NCBI RefSeq assembly: GCF_947495325.1
Contig: NZ_CANLYK010000001.1
Coordinates: 434,001-498,000, forward strand
Direction: 5' to 3'
DNA from: an uncultured Allomuricauda sp.
GTDB taxonomy: Bacteria; Bacteroidota; Bacteroidia; Flavobacteriales; Flavobacteriaceae
DNA: 64,000 nt
The position numbers and the translations under genes were made by a program. The notes beneath the pieces were generated by a model. It saw only the letters and a program-made list of their open reading frames with translations. It was not told the DNA's origin and did no database searches. Shown here piece after piece: positions 26,896 to 35,541 of this stretch. Position 1 is the first letter of the stretch. Each line of letters opens with the position of its first letter.

Positions 26896-27348
26896 ATGAA
26901 TACCTTAAAAGTAGGGGATAAAGTACCTGAATTTTCTTCGAAAGACCAAGATGGAAACACAATAAGTCTTAATGATTATAAAGGAGAAAAATTGGTGGTT
27001 TTTTTCTACCCCAGAGCAAATACACCTACATGTACTGTTGAAGCCTGTAATATAAACGACAACTATGCAAAGTTGCAGAGTGAAGGGTACAAAATACTTG
27101 GTGTAAGCGAGGATACAGAAAAAAAACAATCCAACTTTAGCAAAAAATTTGGGTTTCAATATCCGTTATTAGCTGATGTAGACCATACTGTGATTGATGC
27201 GTTTGGCGTTTGGGGTCCAAAAAAGTTTATGGGCAGGGAATTTGACGGAATCCACAGAATGACCTTTATTATTGATGAAAATGGAGTTGTTGAAAAGGTA
27301 ATTGACAAAGTGAAAGCAAAGGAGCACACTTCGCAAATTTTAAATTAG
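26896..27348 (+). CDS. bcp: Thiol peroxidase of the BCP/PrxQ family
   Basis: The protein has 150 residues from the ATG at 26896; the longer frame from a TTG at 26890 adds only two residues. The peroxidatic Cys46 and resolving Cys51 lie in NTPTCTVEAC, the 5-residue spacing of atypical two-Cys BCP/PrxQ enzymes. The fold is complete, from LKVGDKVPEFSSKDQDGN to the FGVWGPKKFMGREFDGIHRMTFIID strand. It reduces peroxides with thioredoxin in the cytoplasm. It has its own promoter and is followed by a hairpin terminator. Confidence 0.95.
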   Translation: MNTLKVGDKVPEFSSKDQDGNTISLNDYKGEKLVVFFYPRANTPTCTVEACNINDNYAKLQSEGYKILGVSEDTEKKQSNFSKKFGFQYPLLADVDHTVIDAFGVWGPKKFMGREFDGIHRMTFIIDENGVVEKVIDKVKAKEHTSQILN

Positions 27349-27367
27349 CAATTATAAAAGCATATCC

Positions 27368-27403
27368 AACGACATTTATCCTAAAAGATAAATGCCGTTT
27401 TCT
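27368..27403 (+). terminator. Intrinsic terminator after the peroxiredoxin gene
   Basis: AACGACATTTATC (27368-27380) pairs with GATAAATGCCGTT (27387-27399) with one mismatch, loop CTAAAA, followed by TTTC. The convergent gene ends at 27412, so it lies between the two stop codons. Confidence 0.7.
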
Positions 27404-27411
27404 AATAAACG

Positions 27412-28872
27412 CTATACTTCTTCCTTCTTAGGAGATGGTTGTTTTCTGGTAAAAAGTTGTTTATCCTTAATCATTTCCGCAATTCCCTCAGGTAACATTT
27501 CCTCCCAACCTTCTTCACCGTTTGTAATACGTTTTAGGACATCTCTTGAGAATATGTGCATGATATCAGGATCATAATCAATAATATCCATCACCTTACT
27601 GTTGTATTTAAAGAATTTATACAATTCTTTCATTCTTGGATGCACCTTTATATTATTGCTGGTCATAACCTGACCGGTAGCAGCATCCTTCATAGGGTAT
27701 AGATAGACTTTAAGATCCTTAAAGAACAATTTGCCAAATGCTTCCAAAATCCCCCCACTTAAATGTCGATAGTATTTTTCATCAAAAATGTCGACCAAAT
27801 TGTTTACCCCCATGGTCAATCCAATCTTTGATTTTGTGTAATTATTAAAATACTCGACCAACTTGTAATATTCTTGGAATTTGGAAATCATAACAGAATG
27901 TCCAAGTGAGCATAGAAGTTCTGCTCTGTCCATAAAATCTTGCTCATCTATTTCCCCGGAGGCTTTAAGGTTGGAAAGGGTAATTTCAAAAATAACAATG
28001 GTATTTTCATACTCAACCGTCGGTTCGCGCACAAAAATATCATAGGATTTTTGGAACATATCCAGGTTCACCTTGGTAACCGGTCGAAAACTACCACGCA
28101 GCGCCAAGATATTTTTCTTGTACAATACTGAAGCTGGCAATAAATTATGGCCATCGGGTCCGAACATAACCGCATCGGTCATATCATTTCGAATAAGTTG
28201 CAGACTCATGAGCCTATTGTCAACCTCTTTGAAATTTGGTCCGGTAAAGTTTATCATATCAATTTCTATAGTATCACTGTCAATGTGATCGTATAGATAT
28301 TTTAAAAGTTTTTTTGGTTTATGGTATTTAAAAAATGCACCATAAATGAGATTCACCCCAAGAGTTCCCAATGTTTCTTGTTGCAGCCTTGCTTCAGTTT
28401 GTTTAAAACGAATATGTAGGACAATCTCATCATACTCCTTTTGTTTGGGATCTAACTGGAAACGTATACCTATCCAACCGTGGCCTTTATAGCGCTTTGA
28501 AAAATCAATGGTTGCCACAGTGTTCGCAAAAGAAAAGAAAAGGTAGTCAGGATTGTTCTCCCTGCTAATGCGTTCTTCCACCAAACGCATTTCATGCGAC
28601 AACATTTTCTTTAATCGCGATTGGGTAACATACCTGCCGTCTTCTTCAGTACCATAAATGGCATCACTAAAAGATTTATCATAAGCACTCATTGCCTTTG
28701 CAATGGTTCCTGAGGCTCCACCCGCCCTAAAAAACTGACGTGCCGTCTCTTGTCCTGCGCCAATTTCGGCAAAGGTTCCGTAAATGTTTGGATTAAGGTT
28801 TATTCTAAGGGTTTTCGCCTTTATAGATGGAATATTTTCAAAAGAATTAATCGTATTGGAAGCAGTGGACAT
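27412..28872 (-). CDS. Conserved protein of unknown function, 486 residues
   Basis: The ATG at 28872 is preferred over 28914. A TAACTTTG box at 28901-28894 would start transcription downstream of the longer start. The protein is soluble, with no signal peptide or membrane segment. It opens INLNPNIYGTFAEIGAGQETARQFFRAGGASGTIAKAMSAYDKSFSDAIYG, with a Gly-rich turn GAGQETARQF. It contains many alpha/beta stretches such as GWIGIRFQLDP and GTLGVNLIYGAFF. Homologues in flavobacteria are sometimes named nicotinate-nucleotide adenylyltransferase or TonB-dependent receptor. I see neither the HxGH motif of the former nor a barrel of the latter, so I treat the function as unknown. It is divergent from an MBL hydrolase gene. 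Confidence 0.7.
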   Translation of the reverse strand: MSTASNTINSFENIPSIKAKTLRINLNPNIYGTFAEIGAGQETARQFFRAGGASGTIAKAMSAYDKSFSDAIYGTEEDGRYVTQSRLKKMLSHEMRLVEERISRENNPDYLFFSFANTVATIDFSKRYKGHGWIGIRFQLDPKQKEYDEIVLHIRFKQTEARLQQETLGTLGVNLIYGAFFKYHKPKKLLKYLYDHIDSDTIEIDMINFTGPNFKEVDNRLMSLQLIRNDMTDAVMFGPDGHNLLPASVLYKKNILALRGSFRPVTKVNLDMFQKSYDIFVREPTVEYENTIVIFEITLSNLKASGEIDEQDFMDRAELLCSLGHSVMISKFQEYYKLVEYFNNYTKSKIGLTMGVNNLVDIFDEKYYRHLSGGILEAFGKLFFKDLKVYLYPMKDAATGQVMTSNNIKVHPRMKELYKFFKYNSKVMDIIDYDPDIMHIFSRDVLKRITNGEEGWEEMLPEGIAEMIKDKQLFTRKQPSPKKEEV

Positions 28873-28893
28873 ATCCAGTATGTTTTGTGTGAG

Positions 28894-28919
28894 CAAAGTT
28901 ACACTCTTAATCAAATCTA
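28894..28919 (-). promoter_or_regulatory. Two tandem -7 boxes for the 486-residue protein gene
   Basis: On the minus strand TAACTTTG (28901-28894) and TAGATTTG (28919-28912) both match TAnnTTTG. The proximal box is 21 nt before the ATG at 28872. Confidence 0.5.
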
Positions 28920-28935
28920 TTAAATAAATAAGTTA

Positions 28936-28943
28936 TAATTTTG
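28936..28943 (+). promoter_or_regulatory. -7 box (TAATTTTG) for the MBL hydrolase gene
   Basis: This exact TAnnTTTG match lies 18 nt before the ATG at 28962. It makes the upstream TTG start (28941) impossible because that codon lies in the promoter. Confidence 0.55.
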
Positions 28944-28961
28944 GATTTAATGGATGATATG

Positions 28962-29726
28962 ATGACCATTACTTTTTTGGGGACGGGAACTTCACAAGGA
29001 ATCCCTGTTATTGGTAGTGATCATCCAGTTTGCCTAAGTAAGGATCCACGGGATAAAAGGCTGCGGGTTTCGGTCCTAATTTCTTGGAAGGATTTCAATT
29101 ATGTGATTGATTGCGGCCCCGATTTTAGACAACAAATGTTGACCCATTCGGTTGACAGGTTGGACGGCATTCTATTTACACATGAACATGCAGACCATAC
29201 TGCTGGAATAGACGACATTCGGCCTTTTTTCTTTAGACAGGGAGATATACCCATCTATGCCGATGAACGAGTTATAGAAGCTTTGAATATAAGGTTCGAT
29301 TATATTTTTGCTGATGAAAATAGGTATCCTGGAGCACCAGCGGTAAAAGTGAATACGGTAGAAAAAAACAAGCCTTTTTATTTAGAGGATGTTAAAGTAA
29401 CACCGATTGAAGCATATCACAATAGACTTAAGGTGTTTGGTTATAAAATAGGCGGATTTGTGTATTTAACTGATGTGAAAAGTATGGAAGGCGACCAGCT
29501 CCAAAAGATAATGGGAGCGGAAATTATGGTGGTCAATGCGCTTAGGGAAGAACCGCACCATTCACATTTTAATTTGGAGGAAGCACTTGCGTTTGCCAAA
29601 AAAGTAGGTGCAAAAAAAACCTATTTTACGCATATCAGTCATTTGTTGGGCTTTCATGAAGAAGTTGAGAAAAAACTTCCAGAAAATGTATTTTTGGCCT
29701 ATGACAACCTACAATTGAAGATCTAA
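28962..29726 (+). CDS. Metallo-beta-lactamase-fold hydrolase, PhnP-like
   Basis: The preferred start MTITFLGTGTSQGIPVIG (ATG 28962) is the usual beginning of this family. The metal site is complete: THEHADHTAG supplies HxHxDH, and further ligands are Asp in YLTDVKSM and His in FTHISHLLG. A Cys in VIDCGPDFRQQ is typical of the PhnP-like subgroup. PhnP itself is a cyclic phosphodiesterase; the flavobacterial members are uncharacterised, so the substrate is open. It is soluble and cytoplasmic. It is followed after 5 bp by a membrane-anchored protein gene that is probably co-transcribed. Confidence 0.85.
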   Translation: MTITFLGTGTSQGIPVIGSDHPVCLSKDPRDKRLRVSVLISWKDFNYVIDCGPDFRQQMLTHSVDRLDGILFTHEHADHTAGIDDIRPFFFRQGDIPIYADERVIEALNIRFDYIFADENRYPGAPAVKVNTVEKNKPFYLEDVKVTPIEAYHNRLKVFGYKIGGFVYLTDVKSMEGDQLQKIMGAEIMVVNALREEPHHSHFNLEEALAFAKKVGAKKTYFTHISHLLGFHEEVEKKLPENVFLAYDNLQLKI

Positions 29727-29731
29727 TTATT

Positions 29732-30226
29732 ATGAAAAACAAAATATTCCTTTATCTATTTGTATTTGCCGCATTGATTGTGTTGTATCAGTTTGTAAGT
29801 ACCAACAACCTTCAGAAAGCGCTAAACTCTAAAATTGACACCCTTACTACAGAGGTTACAGATTTAAAGGACTCCCTACAACAATCACAACTTAAAATAT
29901 TGGATATTCAATATTTTTCCTTAGAAAACAACGATGATGCATTGGCGTATTACGACCATCTGGAATTGAAGAACCCAGCGCGCTATATTGAGGATAAACT
30001 TTTGGAAACCAACGAAAAAAAGGGAAACAATCCTTTGGTGCCCTATGATGGTATGGAAAATGATTTTAAAATCAACAAAATAAAAGTGCTAAATCACAAA
30101 TGGTTGTTGGCAGATTTTTCAGATGGAAAATATTGGGGGGACCTCGTTATTAAATATGAACTTAAAGATGATTTAAGTGTGGATTTCACTTTAGTGGACC
30201 ACTTGCTCTATACACGGAGCAATTAA
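29732..30226 (+). CDS. Membrane-anchored protein with coiled coil, unknown function
   Basis: The 164-residue protein has an N-terminal membrane helix (residues 4-22) and a coiled-coil stretch (about 25-57, LQKALNSKIDTLTTEVTDLK). A small alpha/beta domain ends in GDLVIKYELKDDLSVDFTLVDHLLY. No catalytic motif is evident. Most likely it is a single-pass inner-membrane protein with its domain in the periplasm. It sits 5 bp behind the MBL hydrolase gene, and its last 4 bases overlap the convergent esterase gene. Confidence 0.65.
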   Translation: MKNKIFLYLFVFAALIVLYQFVSTNNLQKALNSKIDTLTTEVTDLKDSLQQSQLKILDIQYFSLENNDDALAYYDHLELKNPARYIEDKLLETNEKKGNNPLVPYDGMENDFKINKIKVLNHKWLLADFSDGKYWGDLVIKYELKDDLSVDFTLVDHLLYTRSN

Positions 30227-30879
30227 ATATTTTTCACCAACCATTCTTTAAAAGAATAAAAGTTCTGTTGGGATACCCCATGACCTATGGGAAATTCCTC
30301 ATAGGTATGGTTAATATTCATTTGCTTTAGAAAGTCTGGTGTTTTTTGCGCCCACTCCAATGGAATTACTTGGTCTACCTGACCGTGAGAGGCATAAATA
30401 TTAAGTTCATTATGATTCTTGTCCTTATAATTTTCCAGCAAAATATTTTCATTGATATATCCGCTTAACGCGATTACATTCTTTATTTTTTCTGGAAAGG
30501 ATAGAGCTACGCCATAACTCAAAATAGTACCTTGACTAAAACCTAAAAGAGTTATGTTGTCCGCGTCTAAGTTATAGGCTTCAATGGCCTCATCTATAAA
30601 TGTGACTATTTTGTCCCTAGATTGTTTTGCTTGTTCATCATCACTCCATTTTCCTTGTTCAGCATCAAAATTGATAGCGTACCAAGCATGGCCAAAAGGG
30701 TCCAGGTCATAAGGGGCTTTAAGGGAAAATATGGTTAATTCTTCCGGAAGTTCAGAAGCAAATGAAAATAGATCTTCTTCATTACTCCCATATCCATGAA
30801 GCATAAAAACTGAAGGTGATTTATCTGATTTGACAGAGGGACGCAACAAGTACTCTAAAGATAATGGGGTGGGGGACAT
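30223..30879 (-). CDS. Alpha/beta hydrolase, carboxylesterase/phospholipase family
   Basis: The 218-residue protein has the nucleophile elbow GFSQG (Ser nucleophile), the oxyanion segment FMLHGYGSNEED, an Asp in ASHGQVDQVIPLEWA and the catalytic His in PIGHGVS. This is the layout of the PF02230-like carboxylesterase/acyl-protein thioesterase family. It has no signal peptide. It lies 9 bp after the Tic20-like gene and is the last gene of the minus-strand BatA operon. Its final 4 bases overlap the convergent 164-residue protein gene. Confidence 0.85.
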   Translation of the reverse strand: MSPTPLSLEYLLRPSVKSDKSPSVFMLHGYGSNEEDLFSFASELPEELTIFSLKAPYDLDPFGHAWYAINFDAEQGKWSDDEQAKQSRDKIVTFIDEAIEAYNLDADNITLLGFSQGTILSYGVALSFPEKIKNVIALSGYINENILLENYKDKNHNELNIYASHGQVDQVIPLEWAQKTPDFLKQMNINHTYEEFPIGHGVSQQNFYSFKEWLVKNI

Positions 30880-30888
30880 CGTTATTTT

Positions 30889-31212
30889 TTATGGAATAAA
30901 GGTAAACCATTTTTGAAAATATTGCCCAAGTACCGGAAGCAATTGTTGCCTATTTGTTAGGGCTGCTTGTAATCCATATACCCAACAAAAAATATAGATT
31001 GCCCAAAGAAAAAACCATCCAGAATCTATTCCCGAATAGTTCAAGAAAATGGAAAATGAATGATATAGTAAATGAATACCGAATGCCTGCCGAATATGAA
31101 ACCGGGCAAAGCTATTTTTTGGCTCCATATTCATAGTCATTGCAATCAATGCTCCAACTATGGTAATGTATGAAATTATGGCTGTGGTACGCCCAGGGGT
31201 TGAGTTGCCCAA
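30889..31212 (-). CDS. Small integral membrane protein, Tic20/DUF4870-like
   Basis: The 107-residue protein has three hydrophobic segments and the conserved-type motif KNSFARFHIRQAFGIHL between helices 1 and 2. This is characteristic of the small Tic20/DUF4870-like proteins called import component in flavobacteria. Only a TTG (31212) is available as a start, since an in-frame stop lies upstream without an ATG. It is 4 bp behind the dihydroorotase-like gene and 9 bp before the esterase gene, so it belongs to the BatA operon. The function of the family in bacteria is unknown. Confidence 0.65.
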   Translation of the reverse strand: MGNSTPGRTTAIISYITIVGALIAMTMNMEPKNSFARFHIRQAFGIHLLYHSFSIFLNYSGIDSGWFFLWAIYIFCWVYGLQAALTNRQQLLPVLGQYFQKWFTFIP

Positions 31213-31216
31213 AATT

Positions 31217-32470
31217 TTATATTGAGAGTTGATTATTGTTGATTATTCCGTAGATTTTTCCTTTTAGTTTAGATTCAAGAAACATACTGTTCTTGGAAGT
31301 GGATTTAATGTCATCCAAATTAAATACTGCCTCCAAGTCTGGGTCAAAAAGAGTAAGACATGCTTTTTCACCTTCCTTGAAAACAGGAGAGGCAATGCCA
31401 AAGCGTTCACGACCTTTGGTTAAAAGGGATATGGCCATCTCTAACCCGAAAATTTGATTCAAGCTGCCAAACGCCGACTCCAATCCAATGGTTCCGTTGG
31501 TAGCATTATCAAACTCCACTCTCTTCTCTTCAATATCAATAGGGATATGGTCCGAAGTCACAAAATCAATTACGCCATCTTTTAAACCCTTAATGAGTGC
31601 CTTACAATCCGATTTACTGCGTAGGGGAGGAGAAACTTTATAGTTGGTGTCGAATTCCTCCAAATTTTCATCTGTAAAAACGAGATTGTGGATGGCTACA
31701 CTACAGCTTATATCCAAACCTTTCTTTTTGGCATTGGCAATAAGTTTCACCGAATTGGCTGTTGAAATTGTTGGAATATGAAGTTTTCCACCAGTATATT
31801 CCAAAATGAACAAATCTCGGGATACCTGAAGTTCCTCTGCTAAATCCGGTATTCCTTTAAGCCCAAGTTTGGTAGAGACTTCTCCCTCATGCACCATGCC
31901 CTTGCCTTTTATTTGCCCATCCTGAGGAAAAGAAAATACAAGGCCATCAAAATTTTGCGCATACAAAAGTGCAATCTTCAAGAGGTTTGGATTGGGGATT
32001 TGCTTTTTGAAATCATAAAAAGCAACTGCTCCTGCATTCTTCATGTCAAAGAGTTCCGCCAATTCTTTTCCTTCAGATTTTTTGGTCAAACTACCTAATG
32101 GATATAGGTTGGTTCCATTCCCTTTTGCCCTTTCTTTAATAAAAACAATATCCGAACTAGTATCTGGTATAGGATTGGTATTAGGATTCAACAAAATATC
32201 GGTAAACCCGCTGTGACCGGTTACATGAATTCCATTAGCAATGGTTTCTCGCTCTTCAAAGCCTGGCTCCCCAAAACTCACGCTACTATCAAACCAGCCC
32301 AAGGAAACATGGAGGTTTTTATAATTGATTGTTTTACTGTTTGAAGGTGAATCTATAGAAACGGCAATCTTTTCAATGACCCCTTTTTGAATTAGAATGT
32401 CCCGCTTTTTTAAATGCAAAACCTTGTTTTCCGGGCATACTATTTTTGCAGATTTCAGCAGAATGTTCAT
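31217..32470 (-). CDS. Dihydroorotase-like protein without the metal-binding histidines (probable pseudo-enzyme)
   Basis: The 417-residue amidohydrolase-fold protein is clearly dihydroorotase-derived: it has SFGEPGFEERETI, NPNTNP and TSDHIPID. The HxH of active enzymes (DxHxHFREPG) is replaced, since the segment reads WFDSSVSFGEPG with both His changed to Ser. The later His ligands are also not seen in SFPQDG and GKLHIPTIST. It therefore resembles the inactive PyrC' type of dihydroorotase, which elsewhere serves as a structural partner of aspartate transcarbamoylase. The ATG overlaps the BatA stop by 4 nt (ATGA). The longer frame to 32539 runs inside the BatA gene and is rejected. A real PyrC should exist elsewhere if pyrimidines are made de novo. 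Confidence 0.8.
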   Translation of the reverse strand: MNILLKSAKIVCPENKVLHLKKRDILIQKGVIEKIAVSIDSPSNSKTINYKNLHVSLGWFDSSVSFGEPGFEERETIANGIHVTGHSGFTDILLNPNTNPIPDTSSDIVFIKERAKGNGTNLYPLGSLTKKSEGKELAELFDMKNAGAVAFYDFKKQIPNPNLLKIALLYAQNFDGLVFSFPQDGQIKGKGMVHEGEVSTKLGLKGIPDLAEELQVSRDLFILEYTGGKLHIPTISTANSVKLIANAKKKGLDISCSVAIHNLVFTDENLEEFDTNYKVSPPLRSKSDCKALIKGLKDGVIDFVTSDHIPIDIEEKRVEFDNATNGTIGLESAFGSLNQIFGLEMAISLLTKGRERFGIASPVFKEGEKACLTLFDPDLEAVFNLDDIKSTSKNSMFLESKLKGKIYGIINNNQLSI

Positions 32471-34389
32471 GTAATAAATTTTTGAATGATTACTTCTACA
32501 AGCACAAGAAGCAGCGCTAAAATAACAAACCATTTCCAATATGCGGTAATGCTATTTTCTGCTTTTAAGAATTGGAACAGGGAAGCTATGGAATCTTGAG
32601 CAGTCACGTCCTGCATGGAATCTATATCTAGGTAATCAAGTCTGCTCTCTTCCCTTGGGAAATTAAAACTAATGTTTTGAACGGGTTCACCTTGGTTTGT
32701 GATGGTAAATATTCCATCCTCAGTTGGATTTTCACTAAAAGTCAGACGAACCTTATTGGGAAATGTTTGTTGGAGTGGAATAAACTCGTATGTATTTTTT
32801 GATACCTGGATTATATTATCATTCCCAATATTCACCGGAATATCTAAAGTATTTGGATTGGCCAATATATAATATGATCGAGGTGTTTTAAGACTATATG
32901 CCGCCATATTATAAAAAGTAGGCACTATTAAAGGTGAATTCTTGAAATTTGAATTACCAGCTTCCAACGAAGAAGAAAAAATGTAAAACCCATCAATTCC
33001 AGATAGAAAAGCATCGTTCCCTTCCAAAGCAAGTATTTTGGGTGCTCTGGATTGTATTTTATAATATTGTTCGGTGTATGGATATTGAAAATTTGTCACC
33101 GTTTTTTCAAAAACATTTTTATACAGCGGATGCTCAAAAGAAATTGAGGTTATCTTTTTATTGATGTGATTATTTTCAACAAACCGGGTTGCCATAAACC
33201 CTGATAAAAACTGATTATAGGAGTCAAGATTTATATCTGGAGCAGGAACTATAATTAAGGTGCCCCCATTTTCCTTGAATGTACGAAGTACCTTTTGTAA
33301 ACTATTGGGGATGGTTTTTTGACTATCCAAGATGACCACATCTTGCTCATCCAAAGCACTGTAATCCAATTGATTTAGGGCATATTTCTTAAAACTAAAC
33401 TCATCTGAGGTAAATAATCGCTCTAAATAATCGTCATTACTTTCGCTTATCCCCATTACTTTTATGAGCTCTCTTTTATTTATATTGAAAAAGAATTGAT
33501 TGTCATACGATAGGCTATTGTCAACAATTCGTAATTGTCCATTTATTTCTTGGTTTCCTGGAATTGAAAAAACAACATCAGACTTACCGTTCTGTTCAAA
33601 TTCTGCAGCTGTTTTGGCAATAAGTTGTTCCCCATTGTAAACAGATACTGGAATATTCTCATTAGGATTTCCTCCAGAGAGATAGACATTTAGCGTTGAT
33701 TGTCCACTTAAATTATCTTCAATAAATAAAGAATCTATTGAAACATTCCTAGTTTCTTTGGGTTGAGCTGGAACCACATAAGTATTGATTTCCGAATTAG
33801 AATTGGTATTTGCCATTTCCATTCGAGTCTGAAAATCAGAAATCAAAATCAGGTTTTTAGTAGAGTTGTTCTGTTTTGAAAATAGCGTGTTAGCCTTTAA
33901 CTGAATTTCATCATGCTCCAATTGCTTGTGGGAATAGGAAAGCGATAATAAATTATTCTGGATGTCCTTGATCGTAACGTCTTTATAGGTCCTTTCATTG
34001 GTGAAAAGGCTAAAAACACTTTCTGGGTCAATGTTTCTAACTAAATCTTGCACGGCTTTTTCTAAAAGTGAAAAACCATTTGTTTTGGCCTGCATACTAA
34101 ACGAATTATCCAAATACACAACCGTTTCCTTTTCTTGTAAGGCAGTTTCCTTGGAAGAAAAAGGTTGGGCAAATGCCAAAACTAGTGCAGCCAAAACCAG
34201 CATTCTCGTAAGGAGCAACAACCACTTTTTTAGGGTATTGCTTTTTCGGGACTCAGAAACCACTTTTTGCAGCATGGCCACATTGGTAAAAGGGGTCTTT
34301 TTAAAGCGCCGTAATTGAAAAAGATGGATTAAAATGGGAATTAAGAGGAGTAATAAGGCCCAAAGAATTTCTGGATGTTTTAACTGCAT
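32467..34389 (-). CDS. BatA/VWA-type aerotolerance-region membrane protein
   Basis: The protein has 640 residues from the ATG at 34389. It starts with the BatA N-terminal motif (LKHPEILWALLLLLIPILIHLFQLRRFKKTPFTN, residues 3-37) and has a second helix near 60. It then carries a VWA-like domain whose metal site begins YLDNSFSM (DxSxS-like, here DNSFS) and a long periplasmic part. A C-terminal helix follows (WFVILALLLVLVEVII). Flavobacterial members of this family are membrane proteins of unknown function linked to the Bat operon proteins. It heads the BatA, DHOase-like, Tic20-like and esterase operon, with a TATATTTG box 18 nt upstream of the ATG. Confidence 0.85.
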   Translation of the reverse strand: MQLKHPEILWALLLLLIPILIHLFQLRRFKKTPFTNVAMLQKVVSESRKSNTLKKWLLLLTRMLVLAALVLAFAQPFSSKETALQEKETVVYLDNSFSMQAKTNGFSLLEKAVQDLVRNIDPESVFSLFTNERTYKDVTIKDIQNNLLSLSYSHKQLEHDEIQLKANTLFSKQNNSTKNLILISDFQTRMEMANTNSNSEINTYVVPAQPKETRNVSIDSLFIEDNLSGQSTLNVYLSGGNPNENIPVSVYNGEQLIAKTAAEFEQNGKSDVVFSIPGNQEINGQLRIVDNSLSYDNQFFFNINKRELIKVMGISESNDDYLERLFTSDEFSFKKYALNQLDYSALDEQDVVILDSQKTIPNSLQKVLRTFKENGGTLIIVPAPDINLDSYNQFLSGFMATRFVENNHINKKITSISFEHPLYKNVFEKTVTNFQYPYTEQYYKIQSRAPKILALEGNDAFLSGIDGFYIFSSSLEAGNSNFKNSPLIVPTFYNMAAYSLKTPRSYYILANPNTLDIPVNIGNDNIIQVSKNTYEFIPLQQTFPNKVRLTFSENPTEDGIFTITNQGEPVQNISFNFPREESRLDYLDIDSMQDVTAQDSIASLFQFLKAENSITAYWKWFVILALLLVLVEVIIQKFIT

Positions 34390-34406
34390 TCCCAACTTAG
34401 ATTGGA

Positions 34407-34414
34407 CAAATATA
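34407..34414 (-). promoter_or_regulatory. -7 box (TATATTTG) for the BatA operon
   Basis: This exact TAnnTTTG match on the minus strand lies 18 nt upstream of the ATG at 34389. It covers BatA, the DHOase-like protein, the Tic20-like protein and the esterase, which overlap or lie within 9 bp of each other. Confidence 0.55.
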
Positions 34415-34494
34415 GGGATTAAAACAATTTTGATGCGAAATATGTACTGTTAAGACTTTTGTAATTTAATTGAACCAATTGTCAAATGGTACTG

Positions 34495-35502
34495 TTAACA
34501 AAAAAAGAAGTAATCCTTACCGGATTTTTGCGCTATACTTGAGAAGAAGTTTACTATTTCCACTTGCGCCTTTTCATTGGCTACAGTAATGATGCTTTGT
34601 GGGTTTTTCAGCCTTTCCAAAGCCTTAAAATGGACCAGTTCTTTCCCGTAAATTTTCTTTCCTATTTTCTTTGGATTATCACATAGCCAAACAAAGTCAA
34701 CACTATTGTTTAATAATCCTTTGGCAATGGATTTTCCTTTATATCCAGCTCCCCATAGGACCAACGGCTTTTTAGTGTTATGGTCAAGCTTTAAAAAATA
34801 ATGCAACTTAATTTCCAAAAAATAGTTTTGGGCATAGTGCTCATGAGTTCTGGAGGTTCGTGTTTCATAGTCTCGCCAAAGATGTAAAACCTGGTCACAA
34901 GGAATAATCTTCATTCCTTTTTCATAAAATCGAAAAGTAAGGTCGTAATCTTCCGGGTATCTATTAGGTTTAAAAGCCCCACAGGTTTCAAAATCTTCTT
35001 TAAAAGCCATCCAGCAGGGAGAGGGAATTACACATTCTTTGTAAATTTCCGAATAATTATCTCCGGTATCCGTCAATCCATTCAACCATTTTTCATATCT
35101 ATCATATCCATCACTAATTCCTTTGTCAGAAAAATAGGTTACTTGGCCAACCGCTATATGTCTATTCCCTTCTTGTAACAAGGATTCCACCATTATCTGA
35201 AGCCGGTTTCGTTTCATAATATCATCAGAATCCATTCTTGTAATAAAACCTCCAGAACTGTTCATGTAGGCAGTTCGAAGAGCAGGAATTATACCATTCC
35301 CATTATTTTTAAAAACTTTTATTCTCTTATCTTTTCTGCTGTACTTGGCAAGCAAGTCAAAACTTTTATCCGTAGAACTGTCATCAACAGCAATCACTTC
35401 CCAATTTTTATAGGTTTGATTCAGAATAGAATCTAAACACTCATGAAGAAAAATTTCTGTATCCTTGAAGGGTATAAGAATACTGACAAGAGGTATCTGC
35501 AT
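34495..35502 (-). CDS. Family 2 glycosyltransferase with C-terminal nucleotide-binding-like domain
   Basis: The 335-residue protein has an N-terminal GT-A domain (1-220). VSILIPFKDTEIFLHECLDSILNQTYKNWEVIAVDDSSTD is the GT2 opening, MDSDD is the DxD motif, and PEDYDLTFRFYEKG carries the ED catalytic region. The remaining 100 residues (KPLVLWGAGYKGKSIAKGLL and WLCDNPKKIGKKIYG) look like a Rossmann-type domain with a GxGxxG-like motif. Such a domain is often fused to sugar-modifying enzymes as a PglD/FkbM-like module. It is cytoplasmic. It is the last gene of the run that starts at 39575 and lies 39 bp behind the 150-residue protein gene. Confidence 0.85.
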   Translation of the reverse strand: MQIPLVSILIPFKDTEIFLHECLDSILNQTYKNWEVIAVDDSSTDKSFDLLAKYSRKDKRIKVFKNNGNGIIPALRTAYMNSSGGFITRMDSDDIMKRNRLQIMVESLLQEGNRHIAVGQVTYFSDKGISDGYDRYEKWLNGLTDTGDNYSEIYKECVIPSPCWMAFKEDFETCGAFKPNRYPEDYDLTFRFYEKGMKIIPCDQVLHLWRDYETRTSRTHEHYAQNYFLEIKLHYFLKLDHNTKKPLVLWGAGYKGKSIAKGLLNNSVDFVWLCDNPKKIGKKIYGKELVHFKALERLKNPQSIITVANEKAQVEIVNFFSSIAQKSGKDYFFFC

Positions 35503-35541
35503 GTTGCAAATTACATAAAATAGAAAGTTTAAGTAGTGGGT

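Noticed and set aside
32470-32539. Longer N-terminus for the dihydroorotase-like protein
   Set aside because: The extension lies inside the BatA coding end, reads MEMVCYFSAASCACRSNHS, and the ATG at 32470 overlaps the BatA stop as ATGA.
34444-34496. Direct repeat TACTGTTAA around 34444 and 34488
   Set aside because: It is only 9 bp in AT-rich intergenic sequence, and the second copy overlaps a stop codon; chance is sufficient.
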